From assembly GCF_000003815.2 (NCBI RefSeq), contig NC_049985.1, positions 19,899,893-19,963,892 of the forward strand: 64,000 nucleotides of DNA. Direction: 5' to 3'. The stretch is from Branchiostoma floridae (Eukaryota; Chordata; Leptocardii; Amphioxiformes; Branchiostomatidae). How positions within the stretch are numbered: position 1 is the stretch's first letter; each line of letters opens with the position of its first letter. The notes beneath the pieces were generated by a model, which was not told the DNA's origin, did no database searches, and saw only the letters and a list, made by a program, of their open reading frames with translations. Shown here one piece after another: positions 13,246-25,195 of this stretch. Made by a program: the position numbers and the translations under genes.

Positions 13246-13856
13246 TTGAAAGCCGTAATAATCATATACATTGTCAAAGATCCATTGTTGGCTACTCGAA
13301 TTAAACTGTTTGCACACAAAAATACAGACGAACATAAAGTGCAGATAACATAGCCATGTTAGTTAAGGTAAACCGAAGTTACCTTTGATCAATTACTGAG
13401 GTCTGTGATAATGAAACTTACTAGACTAAAAACAACTAAATATCGATCGATCCCAATAATTTCTTGTGTCAAGTTTTTAGTCATCGCAGGCATTCTTTCT
13501 AGACTGAAATGAAAATAAGTAAATTTTGCCAAATCCAAAGATTTCTATTCTCATTTTTTAACCATTTTTACAGAATCTTGGTGAAGACTGCAAATGGCAA
13601 ACCTATAGACAAAACAGATATGAAGTTCCAAATTCCAATTTTATTTCATAACTTTATTAGAAGCGTCCACTCCGAAGGTTAATTTAACCTATTTTCTCAC
13701 AAAATTGGTCTGCCCCGTGCAGTAAAACAAAATACCATGCGCAATGCGACACAATGGTCAGACCAATTATGACATCACGTGTCCGATTCATATTCATACA
13801 TGTCATCATCTGCCATTTAGTTGAGAACTCACTAGTTTTCTGGCATTACGATAGAA
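13246..13856 (+). promoter_or_regulatory. Upstream region and 5' UTR of lectin 2
   Basis: No coding sequence is seen. The last 100 bases hold TGACATCACGTG (13770-13781), which combines a half CRE-like and an E-box-like motif. No TATA box is placed convincingly. Assignment as promoter rests only on its position before the start codon at 13857. Confidence 0.3.
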
Positions 13857-16800
13857 ATGACAGAACGAGAAAAACCCGCCCCTGGCCCGCTTGCTGCCGG
13901 GTCCGGCGCCGGTGGCCATGTCTGTGAGCCGCCGTCGCCTCAGAACACTTCACCAAGCGGGAGGGATGGTGACAACGAATTCCAAAATCGGAGGGAAGGG
14001 CTAGAGGCGTCTTCAAACACGGGAGACAACGAACTTCAGGGGGCTCCACTCGAAAATCCCGTGGAGAGGGCTGAAATTGAGCAAACTGGTGAAGGAATCG
14101 GACCCCAGGTCGACTTACCTCGACACACAACGGAGACGACTGCAGGTACTTGTAGTTTAATTCTTTGGTAATGTCTTTCTCTTAACACCAGCCGATCCGT
14201 CTAAATGTTTTGAATAGTAGTTTACATATACGCTGTATTGTAGTCTATGTTCGAGTGGTAGCCTTGCTTTATATATAAGTGCCTCTGTACATTATGTACA
14301 CTAAAACACACTTACAAATGTTTCATAATAAGGCCACTTATTGTCCACGTTTGCATCTGCCCAACATATTTCCCTAGCCGCATTTCCTATCGCACCAACT
14401 GTTTTGGGGCAGCTGTCACATGTAACCCACCATGACGCTCCACCATTCCGAAGCTGCCACAAGTAGGAGTGGGTACAGAAAATTCAGGTCCAGGTCCGGT
14501 TCAGGTCCAGAGAATCAGGTCCAGGTCCGGATCTGAACCTGGACCTGATTCAGTACGTGATAACTTGCGAAGTGGTGATACTAAAAAAAATGGTCCATTT
14601 CGCTGCAAGGAAATCTGTTGTAACAGTTGTAGAATATTAGACGCCCACTGGCGGTTTGAAATCCTAAAAGTAAAATACTTTTATAGGTCCAACATCCAGT
14701 CACCGATTTTTTTCAGGTCCGTATTTTCCGGACCGGTCCAATAAGACAAACATGTTTGTACCGGTACACTGTACTGGTACCCACCCCTAGCCACAAGCCA
14801 TGGTTGGGAGTCAGTTGTGAGCAAGAAGTCGTCCGCGGTTTGCAGTTGGTCTAAGACTTGGATACGCATTGGCTGTGTTTAAAAAGAAAGGTTAGGGGGA
14901 TCGCGGGGAGTTGATGACTGTAAGGAATAAGCTGTGAGGCGGTTAATATTAACCCTATTCAGACCTGGCTTTTTTGGTCAATCCTGGACGGGAAAATTTC
15001 ACGCTATCATGGCGTAATGTGACGTAATTATGACGTCATCAATTTGTCTGTATTGGCTAGAACCATGAAAAGGGGTATTCCCAGAAAATTTAAAGGTATG
15101 CAACAGAAATGTAACAAAAATTGCCGATAACAGAATCATAATGTTTATTACGACTTGCGTTGCCAATAACAACATCAATGACGTCAACAAGATGTCATAA
15201 AATGACGTCATGCATATCTAAGATACCTGTTGGATTCCGCCTTCTTATATACATCGCCTTAAATTTTCAAAAATACATTTTTGCAACAAATAACCACAAA
15301 AGACAATGAAAATAGATTTAAAACATTCCTTTAAACGCTTTTTTTAATGAAAAATGACAGATAGTTAAACATTTTAAGGGATAATAAGCTGGTTATTCTG
15401 GATCTGGTCATGTGATGTGCCATCTTGAATTTCGGCCGATTAGCATTATTAATGCATGTACAACTATAAAAGATAGTCGATTTAACATATGTGAATGAAA
15501 TAGTTTATTCAAGAAAGAAAATAGCATTAAGATAGCAATTAATTGTGAAAATATATTGTTAGCACCCAAATTAGCGATTTTCGCCAAAAATGTAGGTTAA
15601 AGTGGAAAGTTTTCAAACTTCATGAAATTGCTCCAAACTAAATTTGAGGAAAACTCATAAGATTTGGTGGCTCTCACGTAAACCGTTTTGGTGTTGTGCG
15701 ACATAAAAGTTGGCGCGGCACTCAAATGCTATCATGTAATGTTTGTGAAATGAATGTGACATGGTTAGATTTGAATAAGCATACACGTGGCTAAATCTAG
15801 GGCGACTGCTCCACAGCCATCCCCGGCCTTAGTTTGGTAGAGACCGGTAGCAAAGTCGTCGAATGGTCCTGAATGTGTGACAGCGTACACGGGCATACGA
15901 ACAATGTTGCAACTCAACACTGCCCTTACTTATCTTGGTGTGGTTTCAAAATGGGTTTACGGACGTTTCTCCCGATGGATCTTTCGCCCTGAGTCGATTC
16001 GCCCGATAACTTAAGGAGACGGTTCGCCCGGTAAAAGGACGGTTCGCCCGATATAAAGTGCCGTGGGCCTTGCAGGATTCGCCAATTGAACACATTGAGA
16101 CTATCAAATCCGGATACATTTCTACAATACTAGTACATTTGTATTTGCATCCGGCGAATACTGGTCGTCGTTTGTGTGTGTTTAAATGATATCGGACGAC
16201 TCGTCTCCGGACGAAAGATCCATTTCGGGCCAAAGATCCATCGGGCGAAATGTCTCCGGGAAAAACATTCATCGGGCGAAACGTCCTGTCACCTCAAAAT
16301 CGAATGTAATCAAACGAAGCAGTGCAATAACACTGAGCTGGACGACCCTGGATAAAGATCACAGAAATAAATAAAATAAATAATGACATGTTTTCAACAG
16401 ATCGAACGGATGATGATGGAGCGAACGAAGGTCGTAGTCTTAAAAACTTCATCCGCGCCCATCGCAGCTGCATGGTTGCTGTGGTTGTGATCCTGACCAT
16501 TATGGCACTCACTACGGTGATTCTTATCATCAAAATGGTAAATACTAAGTGTTTTAGTGCATTTCATATTTGGCAAATAAGTTCTCATGTTGAGACTAAT
16601 GTAAAAGTGAGGCTTGCTGTTGATATTCTGATAGATATAACATTATTTGCCCCCGTTAGAGAAAACGTACAATTTTGTTTTGTGAAAATATAGAACGAAG
16701 AGTCCCAAAAATCTTTGCATATAAGATCATAGGATGCACCAAATAGTAATTGCTCGAACAATTAGATATGATTTTGGAAACGGTCAGAAGTTTCATGTAG

Positions 16801-19800
16801 AATCCACTACCTTGCGTCAGTGACACTGTACACATGCATATACATGCCTTCGTCAGTGACACTGTACAAATATACATACCTTCGAAAGGCTATAAAACCT
16901 GTTTCTGCCAGATCTCTTCAGTGTCACCGACGAAAGATGGTGGATGCTGTCTGAAACGTCTGACCAAAATCATAATCCAGTTGCTTCAGTAACTGATTTT
17001 TTGCATATCTTATTACCTAGATGTCTAAGAGCCACTTTGTCAGTTTTGCAGAAAGTTGTGACTATACGGCACATTTTCGTTTCTCATAATGAAATTATTG
17101 TTTTTCTCAGGAAATTTCACAACTCTCTGTTGCTGTTGCCGCGTTGAGCAATATGGACATCAAGGTGAACCCCATCGTCAGTTATGAGAAGATGGAAAAG
17201 ACGCTAGGTATGTCTTTCAAGCTATTTTTTGCCACTCTTCAATATTCATCTATTATGTTGTCTCTGAAATTGGATAATTTGCGTTATGATACATTAGTTT
17301 TTAAAAACGCATGGGACCGATATCCACCATACCATTGTCTTTAATAAAATCACCGACGTCTTCGAATGGCTCTTCTGTTGTCCGACAGCCTCTGTCCAGT
17401 AAAAATGTTGGGAAAAATTACACTTCCACTCTAAAACTGATGGTTAACATTGCCATATCCATGATTGACTGAAATATACATGTCATATAAAATCAGTAAC
17501 CTTAATAAGTGTTTCTTTGATAGCCTATGCAGAATCTAGATTTATACATAATAATTCGTTGCTAAGATGCTTCAATACGACAGACATTTCCAGCCTCTTC
17601 CGGTTGTCTATTTTTTGCCCCCGAGTCCTTAAGATATTTGAAACCTCTTGTTAGCAGGCCCCGGAGTTACAATGCCTGTGGGGACACCAAATACTCTGAG
17701 GGAGAAGGAAGCCACTGACCGAGTCTCTGGGTCGCCTGGACTTCTATGGGCAGGGCAGAATGGATCGATGGAGCCGGGTAACCAGGGAGAGAATGGGCCA
17801 CCAGGGATGGCCAGGCCAACTGGACCACCTGGTTCAACAGTGATGTCAACCGGACGGCCTGAATATCATCGAACATCGGCTTGGAGCATGTCGACTACAG
17901 GTGAGACATTTGTTCTGTCTACAACTGGTCCACAAGTATACGGGCTGCGTCATCAAAATGGCGGGGTTGTGTTTCATAACTGCAGGGTACGGGTGTTTGG
18001 CCCCAAAACTTGATCGACTCAAATCCAGTCACGCAACCTGTTTAGTGCCCTTTGGGAAGGCACGTTACACGTCTTTATATATCCTCCCCCAAGGTGTACA
18101 AATTGGTGCAAGAATTTGGTTGGGCAGGTAACGGAAGAAGAGGGTTGTCCTCCGCCTTCCAAAACCGTACCCTAAACACAGTAGATAAAAACCCACTGCC
18201 CCTACGGCATCAAAAATGGCAATTTTTTTTTTTTTAAATCAGGGCCTGATGTTACCATCATGAAGATGAAGGGCGGCCCATAGCGATAACTGTAGCAGCA
18301 TCTCTTCTCCCTAAGTCAGAAACATCAAGCTTAGGCAAGCTTGACTTCACTGACTCAATATGCGAAGTAGGGGTTACGAGGCTGCTCGGGAAATTAGAGT
18401 TAGCTATTTATCTCATTCTTTTAGCTCAAAAAAGTATTTCTCATGAAAAGCTTGATAATTACAAAATATGTGATAGTGATGAGTAAAACCTTTGTCTCAT
18501 TTTTTCGCCAACAAGGATTTTCATTCTTCTTCTGGAGAATAAATGTGATAGCAACCCCTTTATCACATTTATTCTCCATAGAGAGAACCAAGATTCTTCT
18601 TCTGGAGAATAAATGTGATAGCAACCCCTTTATCACATTTATTCTCCATAGAGAGAACCAGGATTCTTCTTTTGGAGAATAAATGCGATAGCAACCCCTT
18701 TATCACATTTATTCTCGATAGAGAGAACCAAGATTCTTCTTCTGGAGAATAAATGTTATAGCAGCCCCTTTATCACATTTATTCTCCATAGAGAGAACCT
18801 GAAACCTTCTTCTGGAGAATAAATGTGATAGCAACCCCTTTATCACATTTATTCTCCATAGAGAGAACCAAGATTCTTCTTCTGGAGAATAAATGTGATA
18901 GCAACCCTCTTATCACATTTATTCTCCATAGAGAGAACCAGAATTCTTCTTCTGGAGAATAAATGTGATAGCAACCCCTTTATCACATTTATTCTCCATA
19001 GAGAGAACCAAGATTCTTCTTCTGGAGAATAAATGTGATAGCAACCCCTTTATCACATTTATTCTCCATAGAGAGAACCAAGATTCTTCTTCTGGAGAAT
19101 AAATGTGATAGCAACCCCTTTATCACATTTATTCTCCATAGAGAGAACCAAGATTCTTCTTCTGGAGAATAAATGTGATAGCAACCCTCTTATCACATTT
19201 ATTCTCCATAGAGAGAACCAGAATTCTTCTTCTGGAGAATAAATGTGATAGCAACCCCTTTATCACATTTATTCTCCATAGAGAGAACCAAGATTCTTCT
19301 TCTGGAGAATAAATGTGATAGCAACCCCTTTATCACATTTATTCTCCATAGAGAGAACCAAGATTCTTCTTCTGGAGAATAAATGTGATAGCAACCCTCT
19401 TATCACATTTATTCTCCATAGAGAGAACCAGAATTCTTGTTTTGAAGAATAAATGTGATAGCACCCCTTTATCACATTTATTCTCCATAGAGAGAACCAG
19501 AATTCTTCTTCTGGAGAATAAATGTGATAGCAACCCCTTTATCACATTTATTCTCCATAGAGAGATCCTGAATTCTTCTTCTGGAGAATAAATGTGATAG
19601 CAACCCCTTTATCACATTTATTCTCCATAGAGAGAACAAAGACTCTTCTTCTGGAGAATAAATGTGATAGCAACCCCTTTATCACATTTATTCTCCATAG
19701 AGAGATCCTGAATTCTTCTTCTGAAAATAAATGTGATAGCAACCCCTTTATCACATTAGTTCTCCAAAGGGAGATCCAGAATTCTTCTTCTGGAGAATAA

Positions 19801-22800
19801 ATGTGATAGCAACCCCTTTATCACATTTATTCTCCATAGAGAGATCCTGAATTCTTCTTCTGGAGAATAAATGTGATAGCAACCCTCTTATCACATTTAT
19901 TCTCCAAAGAGAGAACCAGAATTCTTCTTCTGGAGAATAAATGTGATAGTAACCCTCTTATCACATTTATTCTCCAAAGAGAGAACCAGAATTCTTCTTC
20001 TGGAGAATAAATGTGATAGCAACCCCTTTATCATATTTATTCTCCAAAGAGAGAACCAGAATTCTCCTTCTGGAGAATAAATGTGATAAAGGCCTGTTCG
20101 TATCAGTATGGGGTTAACGTCACTAGCTCGCAGCATGCAATCGTTTCCGGAATTAAACACCACACACGTTACATTTGGGTGTAATATATTGTCCTTGATT
20201 TCGGGAGAAACTTTATGAATGTTACGTACATACACTTCTGTTGGTTATATAACGTCCTTGATTTGGGGGAAACTGTATAAGTTTTCTCCAGAGCTGAAGT
20301 TTGTCCAGACGAAGCGCCCCTATTTTGCGAACATGAGACCGGAAAAAACGTCACAGGGTACTCCCCCAACTCCGCGGGATGGAACAAAAACATAAATCGG
20401 CATGGAAAGCCATCTGACTTTGTCATAGAGAACTCTTAGAGTTCGTCAGGCCAGGTAGGGACAAGGTAGTTGTTTTAGGTTGGGACCCCGTCTTACGTCC
20501 CTTCCGAAAGACGAAAGCAATCACTTCTTACAACATGTCCGAACCTAGCCGAGCTGAACCGACCCCGGAATCCAGACATCGAACTCATCAGGCCCACAGA
20601 TCCATGGAATTGGATCCAAATGGGTAGGCCACGGAGATTTTGGTAATTTACATACCCGATAGAGTCGGAACACAGTTAACTTCAGATTCTAACTGAAAGG
20701 AAATTTTATTTGCTGACGATGCACAGCGAGAGGAAGCGAACGTGAAACGTGGGAAGGTGAATTCAGAAGTTTCACCGTTTCACAGACGGCACTTTGTCAC
20801 CAGTCGTCTTCCAGAGCGTTTCAAATAATTGAAGTAAATAGGCATTTTCCTATCATTTTTTGTGGTAAAATCTGAGAAAAATACCGATACATGTTGGTAC
20901 GCAGAAGTTGACAAGATATGCAAGTCGTTGTTCCAGAAACGTGTACAACAAGACGAGCTGTATCCATGATGTGTTCAAAAATTCAACAGAAACACGGGAC
21001 TGTTATTCCAGAGATGTTTAAGACCTGACGAGATGTAGTTATGGTTTGCGCAGTACTGTACCTGAAACACAGGACTAGCACATTAATTCTCCAGAAAGAA
21101 CCCTGGTTCTCTCTTTGAAGAATTAATGTGATAAGGGTTTGCCACTAACTGGCAAAGACTACACCTGTCATTGTGTCCGTACCTTGGTCTCCGTACGTGC
21201 TTTCCGCAACATCCTGACAAGGTTACCTCGGCGAGTACGGTATGCACTTTCTATTGGTATACTTGTATTAATTCACACGCGCTACTCAACAGTACGATTT
21301 GCAGTGACATTCATAACTATGCCACTAGTTAACGAAGGCAATACGCCTGACTTAAAGTGATACATAGCTCATACGTTGTTAATGATGTTAATAGTGAGAT
21401 CTAACCGTCTTTATCTTTGATTTTTTAAATGGACTCTAAGTCGGAACGGAATGCGCAAATCACGAATCGAGACGTCGCACAACGACGAAAACTGGAAACG
21501 ATTGCATGCTGCGAGCTAGTGACGTTAACCGCAAACTGATACGAAGAGGCCTTTATCACATTTATTCTCCAAAAGAAGGATCCTGGTTCTGTCTTTGGAG
21601 AATCAATGTGATAAGGGGGTTGCTATCACATTTATTCTCCAGAAGAAGGATTCAGGATCTCTCTATGGAGAATAAATGTGATAAAGGGGTTGCTATCACA
21701 TTTATTCTCCAGAAGAAGGATTATGGTTCTCTCTTTGGAGAATAAATGTGATAAAGGGGTTGCTATCACATTTATTCTCCAGAAGAAGAATTCTGGTTCT
21801 CTCTTTGGAGAACTAATGTGATAAAGGGGTTGCTATCACATTTATTCTCCAGAAGAAGAATTCTGGTTTTCTCTATGGAGAATAAATGTGATAAAGGGGT
21901 TGCTATGACATTTATTCTCCAGAAGAAGAATTCTGGTTTTCTCTATGGAGAATAAATGTGATAAAGGGGTTGCTATCACATTTATTCTCCAGAAGAAGAA
22001 TTCTGGTTCTCTCTATGGAGAATAAATGTGATAAAGGGGTTGCTATGACATTTATTCTCCAGAAGAAGAATTCTGGTTCTCTCTATGGAGAATAAATGTG
22101 ATAAAGGGGTTGCTATCACATTTATTCTCCAGAAGAAGAATCCTGGTTCTCTCTATGGAGAATAAATGTGATAAAGGGGTTGCTATCACATTTATTCTCC
22201 AGAAGAAGAATTCTGGTTTTCTCTATGGAGAATAAATGTGATAAAGGGGTTTCTATCACATTTATTCTCCAGAAGAAGAATCCTGGTTCTCTCTATGGAG
22301 AATAAATGTGATAAAGGGGTTGCTATCACATTTATTCTCCAGAAGAAGATTGTAGTAACACTTATTTGGTGAATTAATATGATATAAAAACCTAAATCCT
22401 TTATCACATCTTTTTCAGTTATCACGACATTTATTTTATATACTTTTCAGTGCTAAATAAATGTGATAAATAATCAGGTCTGGGAAATTCCCAACCCCAT
22501 TTTGGCCGGAATGGTTTGATCCGCTCACATCGCACCACCGCACATGTGGCAGGTTCTTTTACGTGCCCGGGGTATGGCTCTCCCCAGACACGGGACCTTC
22601 ATTTTAACGTCCTATCCGAGGGACGGCCGAAGCTAGGTACTCATTTTCACCTGAGTAAAGTGAGGAAAGTCGTGTAAAGTGCCTTTCCCAAGGGCACAAA
22701 ATCGGCAACACGGCAGCCGGATTTAAACCCGCGACCTCTCAGTCTCGAGGCATGCCAACACTGCGCTACGCGGTCCCACGGACAAAATAAATACCTTTAC

Positions 22801-25195
22801 CATCAAAATGGAGAAGCCGATTGGTGATAAGTGGTCTACAGCGTCCTCTTCTGGCGTCCTTCTGTCGGTGTGTAGTCTAACCTTGACTATCTTGTGGCCG
22901 AGTATCTTAGGAATTTTGGACATGTCCGAAGCCTACAGATGTCGTCATCATGTCGTCAAGTGCGGCGTTTGGCGACTTTTTACCTTCTTGATAATCTATT
23001 TGTGCGATGTGGCCATTCTACATTATACTGCTTCCGCGATATCTAGACTTCTCTTGAAATAGACGCTGATTTCTGACTATCCTTACATGCTCTGCCACCT
23101 AAAAGGATTAGGCTAGATTGAACATACTGTCCGCACTTAAGGTCTTAGTACCAAGTTTTTATCCCCAACCCCCGCTCACCTACAGTCTTTATGGGATAAA
23201 GAAGTGCATCACAGTACTTTGGATGTAGTTATTCTTCACGGCCATTGGAAGCTGTGCAGAATGGTAAAATAATACATCAGGTTTGAGACCGTATTTAGTT
23301 CAATTCCTTTTGCACTTGATACTATATGCATGTAACCAGAAAAATGTCCGTGCGTCGGCTGCAGTTCCATAACCTCCGCTGGGAATCAAATAAATACGAC
23401 GTTTATAAATGAACGAGTCGGTAGATTTATGCTAATTTTGTGGTATTTGCAGATTGTAGAGTCAATTCCACATTACCAATAGGGCGTTTCTTGCCTTTTG
23501 TTCCAACATTTTGGAAATCTTTATAACATTCTAATTGTGTTAAGTAACTGTTTAGAACTGTTTATAACATCATTGTGGTGTTCTAACTATTCTATTATCT
23601 GACTGCTTCCATGCCTGTTTCTAATGCAATTAATTACTTGCTTGAAAAAAAAAACAACAGGTATTGCTTTTGGTAGGGATCACGATTTGGAGTTTGTGTT
23701 TCCGGACCGATATCTTTAGAACCTCTGGATGGATTGCGATCACATTTGCTATGGGGGTTGATATTTTGAGCCATTATGCTTTAGCGTGCATTAGAAGTTT
23801 GCTGCAGTTTTGTTGTTCCGTTTGTAAAAAAAATATTTACACCCCTTTTGACAGGGGTAGAGTGGTCCTAGTTTATCTGGTAATACTAGAGCAAGCCAGC
23901 TGGGGCAATTATTCACCCCTGTCACCACTGTGTGCGGGCTGAATCACTATATACACATTAGGGATATGAAGCCGGTGGCTGCACAGATCCACAACTGGTA
24001 GAAAGCTAAAGAGTAACTGTGAACATCCCTGTCACCTCTGTATGGAATGAACCATTATATATGTGCCAGGTGCAGGTGTAACAATAGGAAATAAAAATGA
24101 AATGGTGAGGTCACTTAAAAGGTGTAGTTTTGGATTTTACCGTTTACCATAGGTAGATATATAAGAACAATGATGGCATAATTTTGCCAAACTTCAAACC
24201 ATATCAACCCCACAACACACCATACGCACCATCACAAAACAAAATATTTCATGCAGGTTTGAGTTTTCAGACTCTTGTTTCTTTTTGTTTCAGTGCTTTG
24301 TCCTAAAGGTTACCGCGAGTTTCGCGGCATCTGCTACAAGGACTTCAAGGCAGCCAAGACCTTCAGCGAGGCGGCAACAGCCTGCCTGTTCGATGGAGGC
24401 ACCCTGGCTCAGCCTAAAGACGCCGACATCAACGCCTTCCTCGTCTCCTTGCACGATCCGGAGGATGAATTTGACCGGTTCTGGTTTGGGCTGCACGATC
24501 GGCGGCAAGAGGGAAGCTTCGAGTGGGTGGACGGCACTCCGCTTGGGAAGTACAACTCGTGGGGTCAGGGGCAGCCGGAGGACCGAACTGGCATTGAAGA
24601 CTGCGTTGGTTACATATACATCAATGGGCAAACATCGTGGTTCGACTCCACGTGTACTTTTAAACGAAGCTTCATCTGCCAGGTTACTCCAGGTACGTAC
24701 ACACGGGCACATGCTAGTCATGTGTAACACGAACAGGGGTCTCACGGTGCTGCAAGGAACCCCTTCCAACGAATAGTGATGGTTTGCCTTCAAACAGACA
24801 GACTTCTGGATAGTATATCACTAAATGCGTCCAGTTGGAGCACAGGATTCCCTGTTACCTGTTATAGCAGCCTATAGCAGTATGGTAGACGAAAGGTAAA
24901 AGCGTGAAATGGTTTATTATTACGTGCATGTATACATACATTCTTCGGGATAAGGATGTCCCAAATCCCCTGACTTGGTCATAGAGCTTCTACTGTTTTC
25001 CTGATCAGTGGAAGGAAAATGCTTCTAGAAGCGCGATTTAATCTGGCTACACAAAGATAATGTTGTGCATTGATCACTTCGTGCATACGCCATGTTGATC
25101 TAAATAACAACGACACTTACAGGAAAACAGATTCATCCGCATTTTGATAATCCTAATTTTTTGCACTGTTTTCAGGAAAGAATACTATGGAATAG
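13857..25195 (+). CDS. Type II membrane C-type lectin, copy 2 (complete, 394 aa)
   Basis: Exons 13857-14145, 16401-16537, 17111-17207, 17658-17900, 24294-24692 and 25176-25195 sum to 1185 nt (395 codons), and all phases match (1-0-1-1-1). Residues 1-96: polar, Pro/Gly/Glu-rich cytoplasmic tail without a signal peptide. About 120-140: TM helix (VAVVVILTIMALTTVILIIK). 143-174: stalk. 175-255: Gly/Pro-rich linker with a few collagen-like GPP/GNQGENGPP triplets. 258-384: CTLD with six cysteines (258, 269, 286, 359, 376, 384), WFGL, and EWVDGTPL. The tail is GKNTME. The calcium/sugar triplet is QPE (349-351), not QPD, and the WND site reads WFD, so canonical sugar binding is doubtful. Intron 4 (6.4 kb) holds a foldback element and a SINE. 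Closest relative in the window is lectin 1. The terminal 20-nt exon is the least certain part. Confidence 0.85.
14464..14789. mobile_element. MITE with TAGGAGTGGGTAC termini
   Basis: Ends TAGGAGTGGGTAC and GTACCCACCCCTA are inverted repeats. Just inside the left end are repeated AGGTCCAGGTCCGG boxes and their complement, making a sub-terminal hairpin. It lies in intron 1 of lectin 2. Confidence 0.65.
14940..15240. repeat. Repeat-like tract with three TGACGTCA-type palindromes
   Basis: Begins TTAATATTAACCCTATTCAGACC, which looks like a MITE terminus. It carries TGACGTCA-type sites near 15031, 15178 and 15203. TGACGTCA is the consensus CREB/ATF site, but the setting is an intronic repeat, so regulatory use is speculative. 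Confidence 0.3.
15953..16296. mobile_element. MITE with GGACGTTTCGCCCGATG-like inverted repeats
   Basis: Left GGACGTTTCTCCCGATGG and several TTCGCCCG boxes are matched in inverted order by ATCGGGCGAAACGTCC at the right. The right end lies about 105 bp before exon 2 of lectin 2. Confidence 0.6.
18530..20090 (+). repeat. 70-bp hairpin minisatellite, left arm
   Basis: Each unit holds a dyad: GAGAATAAATGTGATA, loop GCAACCCC(T), TTATCACATTTATTCTC, then a spacer ATAGAGAGAACCAAGATTCT. Copies differ mainly in the spacer and by single bases in the loop flank (CCCTCT or CCCCTT). Units are about 70 bp and strictly tandem. Confidence 0.95.
20091..21552. other. Core of the foldback element, no recognisable gene
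   Basis: Bounded by inverted copies of the CACTAGCTCGCAGCATG segment. One isolated, diverged hairpin unit sits at about 21075-21137. No conserved transposase motif or long ORF is seen on either strand. Confidence 0.5.
21553..22350 (-). repeat. 70-bp hairpin minisatellite, right arm
   Basis: Same unit as the left arm but in opposite orientation, about 11 copies. The first copies at the inner end are the most diverged (AATCAATGTGATAAGGGGG), and the outer ones are nearly uniform. Confidence 0.95.
22525..22778 (-). mobile_element. tRNA-derived SINE, nearly full length
   Basis: On the minus strand it starts with a tRNA-like head: an A-box-like GTAGCGCAGTGTTGGC and a B-box GGGTTTAAATCC. It runs through GTGCCCTTGGGAAAGGCAC and CACTTTACTCAGGTG into the body GGGGAGAGCCATACCCC. 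The head replaces any functional tRNA: there is no intact cloverleaf 3' end. It lies directly beside the right end of the foldback element. Confidence 0.75.
22779..24290. other. Intron 4 of lectin 2, distal part
   Basis: No exon is supported. A diverged direct repeat built on CACCCCTGTCACC is seen near 23915 and 24025. Two short hydrophobic ORFs (22808-23062 and 23664-23942) lack splice or family support. Confidence 0.35.

Larger units (their letters stand above)
18405..22472. mobile_element. Foldback-type element with minisatellite inverted arms
   Basis: The outer ends are homologous inverted repeats: TATTTATCTCATTCTTTTAG at left, and at right the complement of TATTTATCACATTTATTTAG, each followed by an AGTAT-bearing ~115-bp segment. 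Both arms then become arrays of a 70-bp unit: about 22 copies at 18530-20090 and about 11 in opposite orientation at 21553-22350. Next come inverted inner boundaries around CGTCACTAGCTCGCAGCATG (20115-20140) and its complement (21502-21530). The core (about 20160-21490) has no recognisable ORF. A TA flanks both outer ends, compatible with a TA target duplication. Long inverted repeats built from tandem subrepeats define foldback (FB/Galileo-like) elements; the transposase class is unknown. Confidence 0.8.

Noticed and set aside
13846-14130. 94-aa ORF antisense to lectin 2 exon 1
   Set aside because: The sense frame joins in phase to the TM exon and accounts for the coding signal.
18530-20090. 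CRISPR-like regularly spaced repeats
   Set aside because: Units are contiguous 70-bp tandem copies with no unique spacers, and the DNA is eukaryotic with introns.
22808-23062. 84-aa hydrophobic ORF in lectin 2 intron 4
   Set aside because: No homology recognised and its position directly follows a SINE; likely chance.
24285-24793. 163- and 167-codon ORFs over the CTLD exon on both strands
   Set aside because: They are shadow frames of the lectin 2 CTLD exon and show no family motifs.
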